Below, in pieces: positions 1-5,968 of a stretch of 6,082 bases of DNA. The stretch is taken from assembly GCA_026645635.1 (NCBI GenBank), contig JAPKMV010000232.1, forward strand, positions 1-6,082, given 5' to 3'. Source of the DNA: Caldilineaceae bacterium. GTDB lineage: Bacteria; Chloroflexota; Anaerolineae; Caldilineales; Caldilineaceae. The number at the start of each line of letters is the position of its first letter. Position 1 is the first letter of the stretch. Both the position numbers and the translations under genes were made by a program. Under the pieces are notes generated by a model, which worked only from the letters and a program-made list of their open reading frames with translations, made no database searches and was not told the origin of the DNA.

Positions 1-752
1 GCCACCAGTTCGGGCCGGATCAGCAGGCTGCCCACCGTGGCAAAGGAGACGCGCGCCAGTTGCTCCGAAGCCAGCACCATCGCCAGGTGGTCGCTGGCGT
101 CGCCCTCCTGATAGCCGCCATGCTGCGTCGGAATGGAGAGGCCAAAGCAGCCCATCGCCGCCAGCTCGGCGATGTATTCGTCGGGCAGCAGGCGGTTCTC
201 ACAGTGCAGTTGCTGTGCAATCGGTGCGATTTTGGTTTCGGCAAAATTGCGGAACGCAGCTTGCACGGCGCGCTGTTCGGCGGTCAGGTTGTCGGCGCCG
301 GCATGGCCGACGGCGTAGAGCAGCTCAGCCGCCGCGGCGATGCGCTCGGGCGCGTGCTGAGCGCGGAGGAACGGTGCGCTGTGGTGCGCAAGCGTCGCCA
401 CGGTCGCTTCCTCCAGGCCGAATTCCGCTTCCCGATAGGTGAAGCAACTCAATCCGGCCTGCACGGTGTCGGCAACTTGCAACTCCGCCAGGGTGCGCAC
501 CCACGCAGCATCGGGCGTCGCGTCGGAGGCAAACGCTGCGGCGTGCTGCACCAACTGCTCGGCGGCCGTCAGTTGCGCCGCCACCACTGCCAGGTCGAAC
601 AAGGTGGTCTGCCGTTGGTTCAACCGCCCCAGGCTGATGACCCCCTGCTCCGTGCAAAGCGCGGCCAGGTGAGCGGTGCTGTGCGCGATGAGTTGACGGA
701 GTTCGGAGAGATGATCAAGCAAAATGGGCGTCTGCCCTGTCTCATGCGCCAT
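1..752 (-). CDS. Acyl-CoA dehydrogenase with N-terminal extension, methylsuccinyl-CoA dehydrogenase-like (5' part, runs off left edge)
   Basis: Reading the minus strand from ATG at 752 gives 250 codons without a stop, leaving the window at base 1. Residues about 155-250 match the N-terminal helical domain of FAD-dependent acyl-CoA dehydrogenases: LTAEQRAVQ, an AP-I-A turn (about 176-179), an ELAAMGCFGLSIP segment (196-208), HGG (211-213) and a helix with SEQLAR. About 150 alanine- and leucine-rich, helix-forming residues precede this domain and are absent from ordinary short-chain family members. Methylsuccinyl-CoA dehydrogenase (Mcd, ethylmalonyl-CoA pathway) carries such an extension, and VGSLLIRPEL at 240-249 resembles its VGSL-TR-E segment. 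The start is backed by AAGGG (complement of 759-763) six bases upstream. The FAD-binding and catalytic C-terminal parts lie outside, so activity cannot be judged. Acyl-CoA dehydrogenase is fairly sure; Mcd-like is inferred from layout and remembered family features. It is transcribed away from the other genes. Confidence 0.83.
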   Translation of the reverse strand, partial: MAHETGQTPILLDHLSELRQLIAHSTAHLAALCTEQGVISLGRLNQRQTTLFDLAVVAAQLTAAEQLVQHAAAFASDATPDAAWVRTLAELQVADTVQAGLSCFTYREAEFGLEEATVATLAHHSAPFLRAQHAPERIAAAAELLYAVGHAGADNLTAEQRAVQAAFRNFAETKIAPIAQQLHCENRLLPDEYIAELAAMGCFGLSIPTQHGGYQEGDASDHLAMVLASEQLARVSFATVGSLLIRPELV

Positions 753-785
753 GCGGAACCCTTGAATTAGCCTGCGGAAATCAGT

Positions 786-814
786 TTGACGGCAGTGACA
801 AAGTATCATATCAT
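786..814 (+). promoter_or_regulatory. Sigma70-type promoter for the small gene at 926
   Basis: A -35 element TTGACG (786-791) and a -10 element TATCAT (809-814) are separated by 17 bases. Each matches five of six consensus bases. Transcription would start near 821, giving a leader of roughly 105 bases before the ATG at 926. The match is unusually good for a GC-rich genome and the stretch is clearly more AT-rich than the genes on either side. Confidence 0.6.
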
Positions 815-834
815 TATGGGCGTTGATTTCTTCA
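805..834 (-). promoter_or_regulatory. Possible leftward promoter for the acyl-CoA dehydrogenase
   Basis: On the minus strand TATGAT (complement of 805-810) could be a -10 element. TTGAAG (complement of 829-834) could be the -35, but the 18-19 base spacing is long and the -35 is only a partial match. The -10 overlaps the -10 region of the rightward promoter because TATCATATCAT is repetitive. The case rests mostly on the need for a promoter between divergent genes. Confidence 0.28.
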
Positions 835-837
835 ACG
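821..837. promoter_or_regulatory. Inverted repeat, candidate operator
   Basis: CGTTGA (821-826) and TCAACG (832-837) form perfect six-base arms around a five-base centre. The repeat starts at the predicted transcription start of the rightward promoter and covers the -35 candidate of the leftward one, where a repressor dimer could block both. There is no T-run after it, so it is not a terminator. No regulator gene is in the window and the binding protein is unknown. Confidence 0.35.
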
Positions 838-912
838 TCGTTTTGTCAGTCGATTGTTTTCCAACCAGATTCTGCAAACCGTTGTTTCCTGTCTGTTGTT
901 CCATAACCCAAT

Positions 913-919
913 AGGAGAG
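913..919 (+). promoter_or_regulatory. Ribosome binding site that sets the start at 926
   Basis: AGGAGAG lies six bases before ATG 926. It favours this start over the in-frame ATG at 854, which would add 24 residues that resemble no obvious domain and are encoded by the AT-richer leader. Confidence 0.75.
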
Positions 920-925
920 TGCCCA

Positions 926-1282
926 ATGAAGTTCATGCTTGAATTCCCTGCCAAAGGCTCGCCGTTCAGCAATTCGCGCCCTGAAGATCTCAAAGAAGCC
1001 AAGCGCCTGCTCCAGAACGCTCTGGACAGCGGGAAGCTGGAGTGCGCGTATTCCAAGGTTGGCGGCGGTGGCTATGCGGTCATGAACGCTGACAGCATCG
1101 CCGATCTTCGCCTGCAGTTGCGCCGGCTGAACGTTCACGATGTGAACATCCATCCGATTTCTCAACTGGCCGACGTGATCGACGGTTACATCGAGTATCA
1201 CGAATCTGGCGCTCACGAGGAACTGAAGAAGCAGGCGGCGGCTTATCACGAGCACGCGGCTGCCGGCTATCCAGAGAAGTAA
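926..1282 (+). CDS. Small ferredoxin-like-fold protein, muconolactone isomerase/YciI-like
   Basis: The product has 118 residues, with no signal peptide or membrane segment, so it should be cytosolic. It begins MKFMLEF, a typical first beta strand. A helix of the type PEDLKEAKRLLQNALDSGK follows, then a glycine-rich turn (VGGGGYAVMNADS) leading into a central strand, the helix IADLRLQLRRL, and a second strand pair ending in ISQLADVIDGYI. This beta-alpha-beta pattern and the GGG-Y-V-NADS element are typical of dimeric alpha/beta-barrel proteins near muconolactone delta-isomerase and YciI. The last 25 residues are a polar, His- and Ala-rich helix. Such proteins range from isomerases and cyclases to proteins of unknown role, and no catalytic residue can be assigned. 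Its own promoter and terminator make it a separate transcription unit. The protein is very likely real; the family call is moderate. Confidence 0.72.
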   Translation: MKFMLEFPAKGSPFSNSRPEDLKEAKRLLQNALDSGKLECAYSKVGGGGYAVMNADSIADLRLQLRRLNVHDVNIHPISQLADVIDGYIEYHESGAHEELKKQAAAYHEHAAAGYPEK

Positions 1283-1307
1283 GTCGGGCGATCAGCGCCT
1301 TACCCTT

Positions 1308-1341
1308 GCTGCCTGAACGCACAAACGTCGGCAGCGTTTTT
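1308..1341 (+). terminator. Probable Rho-independent terminator after the small gene
   Basis: GCTGCC (1308-1313) pairs with GGCAGC (1330-1335). Inside, ACG (1317-1319) can pair with CGT (1326-1328) around the six-base loop CACAAA, leaving a small asymmetric bulge. Five T residues follow at 1337-1341, one base after the stem. It sits 25 bases past the stop codon at 1280-1282 and would separate this gene from the operon that begins at 1439. Confidence 0.6.
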
Positions 1342-1438
1342 CATGAAGTCTGCAAGCATCATGGATGTTGCGTTGCGGCGTTCCAGCCTTTGGCAACCGC
1401 AGCGCAGCATCCGTCTTTGTTTTTATCGATAGAAATTC

Positions 1439-2461
1439 ATGCCGGAGATTCCGCAGTTCCCAACGCACCTGCCCGGTGAACTCTGGGGGGTGACCGCCTA
1501 TTTCAACCCCCACGCGATTCCCCTTCACCTCCAGAATCTGCACGCGTTCAGCCAGCGCGTCCGGCAGCAGGGTCTCAAACTGATGATCGTCGAGTTGGCC
1601 TTTGGCGATGCACGCTACGAGGTGCCCGACGACTACGGCGACCAGATTCTGCGCCGTCACTCCCGCGATGTACTCTGGCAAAAAGAACGGATGCTCAATC
1701 TTGGCATCGCCCACCTGCCGCCGACGTGCGACAAAGTGGCGTGGTTGGACGGCGACCTCTTCTTTGAAAATGATGAGTGGGTGGCGCAAACCAACCAGTT
1801 GCTGGAGCGCTACGTCGCAGTGCAGCTCTACGACACCGCCTGTTGGATGCCGCGCGGCGCCCGCAGCGTGGCGCCGGATCTGCCGCGGGGGTTGGGAGAA
1901 GGCAAGTGTCTGCCCGGCGTGGTCGCGGGGCTGGCCGCCTACGACTCGCCCGAACGACGGCGGCGCGCCCTGTCCAACTATCTGCTCTCCGGGCACACCG
2001 GCTTTGCGTGGGCGGCCCGGCGTTCGCTGCTGGCCGCGCATCCGCTCTACGACCGCGACATCGTCGGCGGCGCCGATGTGCCCATCGCCCATGCGCTGCT
2101 GGGCAATGAAGATTTCTGGGCGGGCAACAATTTCTACTGCCGCCACCTTACCCCTGCGGCGATGGCCGACATTGCGCAATGGAGCCGCAGCATTTACGCC
2201 GACGTGGCCGGCAGCGTTGCGTTCACGCCGGGTCGCGTGCTCCACCTCTGGCACGGTGATATGGCCAGCCGCAACTATATCGCCCGCTTGCAGATTCTCC
2301 TGGACAACGCCTATGACCCCACCCAGGATGTCCGTATCGACGGCAACGGCTGCTGGGAATGGAGCAGTTCCAAGCCGGAACTTCACGCACAGGTGCGCGC
2401 CTATTTCACGGCCCGCGGCGCGGCAGCCCACGAGGAATTGAGCGATGGCGCCGCAGCCTGA
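1439..2461 (+). CDS. Putative GT-A-type glycosyltransferase, uncharacterised family
   Basis: The product has 340 residues and is soluble, without signal peptide or membrane helices. It opens with WGVTAYFNP (16-24), which fits the first strand and nucleotide-binding loop of a GT-A fold. WQKERMLN (80-87) follows, then WLDGDLFF (102-109), whose D104-G-D106 is a good DxD-type metal/nucleotide-sugar motif at the end of a strand. GHTGFAWAARRSLL (185-198) resembles the acceptor-side segment of GT2-like enzymes. FTPGRVLHLWHGD (262-274) and an aromatic stretch, CWEWSSSKPELH, close the fold. I recognise this arrangement from uncharacterised bacterial proteins but not from an enzyme of known substrate. 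The ATG at 1439 has no convincing Shine-Dalgarno sequence. GTG 1490 follows a G-run but would remove the start of the conserved strand. It is the first gene of the operon and its stop overlaps the next start by 17 bases. A glycosyl-transfer role is inferred from motif and context. Confidence 0.72.
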   Translation: MPEIPQFPTHLPGELWGVTAYFNPHAIPLHLQNLHAFSQRVRQQGLKLMIVELAFGDARYEVPDDYGDQILRRHSRDVLWQKERMLNLGIAHLPPTCDKVAWLDGDLFFENDEWVAQTNQLLERYVAVQLYDTACWMPRGARSVAPDLPRGLGEGKCLPGVVAGLAAYDSPERRRRALSNYLLSGHTGFAWAARRSLLAAHPLYDRDIVGGADVPIAHALLGNEDFWAGNNFYCRHLTPAAMADIAQWSRSIYADVAGSVAFTPGRVLHLWHGDMASRNYIARLQILLDNAYDPTQDVRIDGNGCWEWSSSKPELHAQVRAYFTARGAAAHEELSDGAAA

Positions 2462-2876
2462 GCGCAGCCACGCCGGCGACCTGAACGCCGTCCGCTGGCT
2501 CGCGATCCCGTCGCACGGCGACGATCGCGGCGTGCTCACTGCGGTGGAAGGCGACATCGACGTGCCCTTTCCCATTGCGCGCGTCTACATCCTCCACCAC
2601 ATTTCTGCCGACCGCGGCGGCCATGCCCATCGCGACACCCATCAGTTGGTGATCGCGGCCGCCGGCTGCTGCGACCTGGTGCTGGCCGACGGCGTCGAGG
2701 AGCGCATCTATCACCTGGACGACCCGACGCGCGGCGTGCTCTTTGGCCCCATGCTCTACATCCGCATGCAGCACATTTCACCCGACGCGCGGCTGGTGGT
2801 GCTCGCCAGCACGCACTATGACAAGCGACGCTCGATCCGCTCCTGGGAAGAATACCTGGAGGCAATCCGGCCATGA
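2445..2876 (+). CDS. FdtA/WxcM-type dTDP-4-keto-6-deoxyglucose 3,4-ketoisomerase (cupin)
   Basis: The product has 143 residues, close to the usual 130-150 for stand-alone sugar 3,4-ketoisomerases. These enzymes move the keto group of dTDP-4-keto-6-deoxyglucose from C4 to C3, normally to prepare a C3 aminotransferase step. The family pattern is clear throughout: HGDDRGVLTAVE (24-35), PFPIARVYI (41-49), the signature R57-GG-HAH with His60 and His62, a HQLVIAAAG-C strand, a HLDDPTRGVLFGPM turn, and the C-terminal LVVLAS-HYDKRRSIRSWEEYL. The two His residues match the conserved HxH pair studied in FdtA, and Tyr48 and Arg57 match other active-site positions. GAGGAA (2432-2437) precedes the ATG, which lies inside the preceding gene. 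The stop shares the ATGA overlap with the next gene, implying translational coupling. The stereochemical outcome (galacto or gluco product) cannot be told from sequence. Confidence 0.9.
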   Translation: MAPQPERSHAGDLNAVRWLAIPSHGDDRGVLTAVEGDIDVPFPIARVYILHHISADRGGHAHRDTHQLVIAAAGCCDLVLADGVEERIYHLDDPTRGVLFGPMLYIRMQHISPDARLVVLASTHYDKRRSIRSWEEYLEAIRP

Positions 2877-4300
2877 GCGGCGCTGGACAGCCTCTCCATT
2901 CCTTCGCCGCCATTCTGGCCTGGCTGGCGCAGCAACAGCAGCAGCAAACCCAGACGGTCACGCAGATACCTTTGGCCGAACTCGACCAGTGGCAGATGGG
3001 CGGCGATCCCCTGCGCCTGGCGCACCGTTCTGGCCGCTTCTTCACCATCGAAGGGCTGCACGTGGAGACCGACGCCGGGCCGACGCCCGTTTGGGACCAG
3101 CCGATCATCCACCAGCCGGAGATCGGCGTGCTGGGCATCATCACCAGTGTCTTCGACGGCGTGCGCCACTATCTTATGCAGGCCAAGATCGAGCCGGGCA
3201 ACATCAACGGCGTCCAGGTCTCGCCCACGGTGCAGGCCACTTTCAGCAACTACAGCCGCGTCCATCAGGGCGCAGCGACAACCTTCCTCGAATACTTTGT
3301 CGAGCCAGGCCCGGCGCAGATCTTGATCGACCATCTCCAGGGCGAACAAGGCTCCCGCTTCCTGCGCAAACGCAACCGCAACATGGTGGTGGCGTTGGAC
3401 GCCGACCTGGCGCGGCGGCTGCCCATGCCGGATCGCTTCTGTTGGATGACCCTCCACCAGATCAAAGCGCTGCTCCGCCACGACAATGTCGTCAACATGG
3501 ATGCGCGCTCGGTGCTGGCGTGCATCCCCACCGGCTACGGTCAGGGACATCTGGAGAGCGCGGCGCCCCATGATTTTTCCTTTTTCGACGACAGCATTCC
3601 CCCCGCTGCCCACAGCCCACAACCGCGCGGGCGCCACGCCAGCCGCCACACCACCGACGAGATCATCCACTGGCTGACCGACCTGCGCAGCCGCTACCAT
3701 CTGCATCTGGCGCCGCGCCCGCTCGATGGTCTTGACCTGTGGCAGTTCGACGGCCAGTCGATCCACCATACGAGCGGCAACATTTTTTCTGTGATCGCGG
3801 TGGCCGTGGCAACGCATACCCGCGAGGTGCAGCGCTGGACGCAGCCGCTGCTCCAACATCCCGGCCACGGGCTGAACGGCTTTCTGATGCAGCGCATCGA
3901 CGGCGTCGTCCACCTGCTGGTGCGCGCCTGCATCTACCCCGGCAATCGCGAGATCTTCGAACTTGGCTCGACCGTGTCGCGCTCCGACGTGGAGTTGCAT
4001 TTTGGCCGCCCGGATGCGCCGCGCTATCTCGACCTCTTCCGCCGCCCGCCGCCCGCATGGATCCACTACGCCGCCGTCCAGTCCGAGGAGGGCGGGCGCT
4101 TTTACCATTACCAGAATCACTATATGATTCTCGAACTGCCGCCGGACATGCAGCTTGACCCGTCGCCGATCCACCGCTGGATGTCCCTCGCCCAGCTTCA
4201 GGATTTCGTGCGCCACGGCTACGTGAACATCGAAGGGCGCAATCTTTTGGCCTGTCTCGACCTTGCCGCACCGCGCGGCGGCGAGCATGGGCTGCACTAG
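2873..4300 (+). CDS. NDP-hexose 2,3-dehydratase (EvaA/TylCVI type)
   Basis: The product has 475 residues, the usual size. The enzyme removes the C2 hydroxyl of dTDP-4-keto-6-deoxyglucose, giving a 3,4-diketo sugar that a 3-ketoreductase then reduces on the way to 2,6-dideoxyhexoses. It shows the family's internal duplication. The first half contains FFTIEGLHV (57-65), WDQPIIHQPEIGVLG (74-88), LMQAKIEPGN (101-110), SPTVQAT (117-123) and NYSRVHQG. The second half repeats this as LWQFDGQSI (289-297), WTQPLLQHPGHGL (322-334), LLVRACIYPGN (348-358) and STVSRSD. In EvaA each half is a Nudix-like domain, with the active site in one pocket and a vestigial second pocket; the better-preserved motifs here are in the first half. 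Both halves end in a helix-NV-NM/NIE-R--LAC segment. A glutamine-rich stretch (20-31) lies near the N-terminus. The start overlaps the ketoisomerase stop, with GGAGG at 2858-2862. The protein is cytosolic, and the family call is secure. Confidence 0.95.
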   Translation: MSGAGQPLHSFAAILAWLAQQQQQQTQTVTQIPLAELDQWQMGGDPLRLAHRSGRFFTIEGLHVETDAGPTPVWDQPIIHQPEIGVLGIITSVFDGVRHYLMQAKIEPGNINGVQVSPTVQATFSNYSRVHQGAATTFLEYFVEPGPAQILIDHLQGEQGSRFLRKRNRNMVVALDADLARRLPMPDRFCWMTLHQIKALLRHDNVVNMDARSVLACIPTGYGQGHLESAAPHDFSFFDDSIPPAAHSPQPRGRHASRHTTDEIIHWLTDLRSRYHLHLAPRPLDGLDLWQFDGQSIHHTSGNIFSVIAVAVATHTREVQRWTQPLLQHPGHGLNGFLMQRIDGVVHLLVRACIYPGNREIFELGSTVSRSDVELHFGRPDAPRYLDLFRRPPPAWIHYAAVQSEEGGRFYHYQNHYMILELPPDMQLDPSPIHRWMSLAQLQDFVRHGYVNIEGRNLLACLDLAAPRGGEHGLH

Positions 4301-4303
4301 ACC

Positions 4304-4310
4304 AGGGAGA
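4304..4310 (+). promoter_or_regulatory. Ribosome binding site that sets the GTG start at 4316
   Basis: AGGGAGA lies five bases before GTG 4316. The first in-frame ATG is well inside the carrier-protein fold (4421), so the GTG is the better start. Confidence 0.75.
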
Positions 4311-4315
4311 AACCC

Positions 4316-4633
4316 GTGCCAATCACATCACGCGCAGAATGTTTTGTGATCATCCAGGACGTTTTGGTGGAACTGCTCGCCGAATTGGGGCAGGAGCCGG
4401 ACGCCATCGAACCGACCACCATGCTCAACGCCGACCTGGGCATCACCTCCATCGACGCCATCCACCTGATGGTGATGCTGGAGGATCAGATCGGGACGCC
4501 CATGAGCTTCCAGGATCTGGCGATCCGTAATGGTCGCTATGTGGACGACATCTCTGTCGGCGAACTGCTGGATTTCGTCGCCGCCAGCTTGAAGCTGCCG
4601 CCGGCGCCCGCGCCAGCCGCCGCGGACGCATAG
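4316..4633 (+). CDS. Freestanding acyl carrier protein
   Basis: The product has 105 residues, acidic and mainly helical. DLGITSIDAIHLM (40-52) is the phosphopantetheine-attachment motif, with Ser45 as the predicted modified residue. The preceding position is Thr instead of the common Asp, and the motif is otherwise intact. Helix I (about 7-25), the loop with EPTTML-ADLGI, helix II from Ser45, and a last helix (ISVGELLDFVAASL, 79-92) complete the fold. A short PAPAPAAADA tail ends the protein, like an interdomain linker. The carrier would hold a thioester-bound acyl chain for a polyketide or fatty-acid-type synthase. The sequence resembles biosynthetic-cluster carriers more than the housekeeping AcpP. 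Start GTG with a good ribosome site, 15 bases after the dehydratase stop and 10 before the glycosyltransferase start. A peptidyl carrier is less likely. The partner enzymes are not shown by sequence. Confidence 0.9.
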   Translation: MPITSRAECFVIIQDVLVELLAELGQEPDAIEPTTMLNADLGITSIDAIHLMVMLEDQIGTPMSFQDLAIRNGRYVDDISVGELLDFVAASLKLPPAPAPAAADA

Positions 4634-4638
4634 GGAGG
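4632..4638 (+). promoter_or_regulatory. Ribosome binding site that sets the TTG start at 4644
   Basis: AGGGAGG lies five bases before TTG 4644 and overlaps the stop codon of the carrier protein (4631-4633). Starting there puts the first beta strand, CTILAIGSRGDV, at the very N-terminus, as GT1 enzymes require. Confidence 0.78.
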
Positions 4639-4643
4639 CTGCC

Positions 4644-5954
4644 TTGCGCTGCACGATCCTGGCCATCGGCTCACGCGGGGACGTGCACCCGCTGATCGCG
4701 CTGGGCGCCGGTCTGCATACGGCCGGGCATACTGTGTGCGTCGCCTCCCACGCCGACTTCGAGGCGGACGTGCGCGCCCGCGGCATGGCCTTCCACCCGC
4801 TGACAGGCAACGCTGCGCGCTTTTTCTCTGGGCCGGCCGCCACCATCATGCGCGACCGCACGCGCAACGCGCGGGAATTCAGCGGCTTTTTCGATAATTA
4901 TCTCGATCTCTTCTTTCAACAACTGCTGGCCGGCTGTTGGGAGGCCAGCCAGGACGCCGAGGTGATCCTCTGTTGGTCCTGGCTTTCCGGCATCGGTCTG
5001 GCGTTGGCAGAGCGGTTGCGCGTTCCGGTGTTCCAGGTGGCCAGTTATCCAGTGGACTTTCCAACCACGGCGTTTCCCAATCCATTCCACGGCGACCTGG
5101 CGGCCAGCGCGGCCGGCGTCACGACTGCCGCGGAAAACCTGGACACCTGGCTGCAATTTTCCGAGACGGCGCAGGTGGGCCACGCCACCCGTCAGCAGTG
5201 GCGCCAGGAGGTCCTCGGTCTGGCGCCGCGCACCTGGCAGGAAGAAGTGGCGCTGACGCAGCAAATGCCCCACCTTTTCGGCTACAGCCCGGCGGTGCTG
5301 CCCAAGCCGGCGGACTGGCCCGCGTGGGCCTACGTCACCGGCTACTGGTCGCTGGCCGCGCCACAGGACTACGCGCCGACCGAGGAGATCAGCGCGTTTC
5401 TGGCCGCCCATCCCCGACCGGTGGCGCTGGGCTTCAGCAGCCAGGTCGGGCGCAACAGCCAGCAACTGACCGAGCTGGCGGTCGCCGCGCTCGTCCAACT
5501 GCGCCAGCCCGCGATCCTGATCGCCGGGTTCGGCGGGCTGAAGAGCGCCGGCCGCGGCGCGGTCACGCTCCCGGAGTACATCCTGCCGGTGCGCTCGATT
5601 CCTTACGACTGGCTCCTGCCCCGCGTCGCGGCGATGGTGCATCAGGGCGGCGCCGGTTCGGTGGCGTTGGCGCTGGCCGCGGGCGTGCCAAGTCTGGCCG
5701 TGGCCTTCGGCTACGACCAGGCGATGTGGGGGCAGCGCATCGCCGCGCTCGGCGCGGGCGCACCGCCGCTGGCCGCCGCCACCCTTACCGCCGAGCAACT
5801 CGCTGCCGCCATCCGCCGCCTGGTGGAGGACGACGCCTTCCGCCGCGGCGCGGCGCGCATCAGCACCATCCTGCAGCAGGAGGACGGCGTCGCCAATGCC
5901 GTGCGCGTCGTGGAAGAAGTCGTCGCTCGCCAGTCCATTTCATTTGCCGTATAG
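4644..5954 (+). CDS. GT1-family (GtfB-like) glycosyltransferase
   Basis: The product has 436 residues, the normal length for bacterial natural-product and sterol-type GT1 enzymes. These have a GT-B fold with an acceptor-binding N-terminal half and a nucleotide-sugar-binding C-terminal half. The N-terminus reads LAIGSRGDVHPLIALG, the family's G-RGDV-P entry. Asp13 falls where GtfA/GtfB-type vancomycin enzymes have their proposed catalytic base. The C-terminal half has MVHQGGAGSVALALAAGVP, with HQGGAGS at 333-339 matching the HHGGAGT donor-phosphate motif with two conservative changes. YDQAMWGQRI follows, with D358-Q359 contacting the sugar in relatives, and W362. A final Rossmann-type helix (EQLAAAIRRLVEDD) closes the domain. 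No membrane anchor is seen. Next to two dTDP-deoxysugar enzymes and a carrier protein, it probably glycosylates a polyketide or lipid aglycone with that sugar, an inference. A sterol or hopanoid acceptor is an alternative. Confidence 0.92.
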   Translation: MRCTILAIGSRGDVHPLIALGAGLHTAGHTVCVASHADFEADVRARGMAFHPLTGNAARFFSGPAATIMRDRTRNAREFSGFFDNYLDLFFQQLLAGCWEASQDAEVILCWSWLSGIGLALAERLRVPVFQVASYPVDFPTTAFPNPFHGDLAASAAGVTTAAENLDTWLQFSETAQVGHATRQQWRQEVLGLAPRTWQEEVALTQQMPHLFGYSPAVLPKPADWPAWAYVTGYWSLAAPQDYAPTEEISAFLAAHPRPVALGFSSQVGRNSQQLTELAVAALVQLRQPAILIAGFGGLKSAGRGAVTLPEYILPVRSIPYDWLLPRVAAMVHQGGAGSVALALAAGVPSLAVAFGYDQAMWGQRIAALGAGAPPLAAATLTAEQLAAAIRRLVEDDAFRRGAARISTILQQEDGVANAVRVVEEVVARQSISFAV

Positions 5955-5968
5955 GGCGCACTGCCGCT

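Noticed and set aside
60..770. Open frame of 236 codons on the plus strand opposite the acyl-CoA dehydrogenase
   Set aside because: It is Arg- and Gly-rich with no recognisable domain, while the minus strand in another frame gives clear acyl-CoA dehydrogenase motifs and a ribosome site. It is a GC-rich shadow.
821..837. Inverted repeat considered as a terminator for a leftward or rightward transcript
   Set aside because: The stem is AT-rich with six base pairs and no T-run follows on either strand, so an operator is more plausible.
843..871. Second promoter candidate, TTGTCA with CAGATT 17 bases later
   Set aside because: The -10 matches only three of six bases, and the site at 786-814 is much better.
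806..1255. Open frame of 149 codons on the minus strand opposite the small gene
   Set aside because: The plus-strand frame has a strong ribosome site, promoter, terminator and a recognisable fold pattern; the minus frame has none.
1292..2575. Open frame of 427 codons on the minus strand
   Set aside because: It lies antisense to the GT-A-like gene and the ketoisomerase, has no family motif, and covers the terminator. Long antisense frames are expected in GC-rich genes.
2929..2965. CAG/CAA repeat encoding a glutamine run, considered as a microsatellite
   Set aside because: It is short, imperfect and in frame inside the N-terminus of the dehydratase. Low-complexity linkers of this kind are ordinary.
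2816..4297. Open frame of 493 codons on the minus strand
   Set aside because: It is longer than the 2,3-dehydratase but shows no domain, while the plus strand gives the full conserved dehydratase. It is a shadow.
4671..5798. Open frame of 375 codons on the minus strand
   Set aside because: It is antisense to the GT1 gene, rich in Arg, Gly and His with no motif. It is a shadow.
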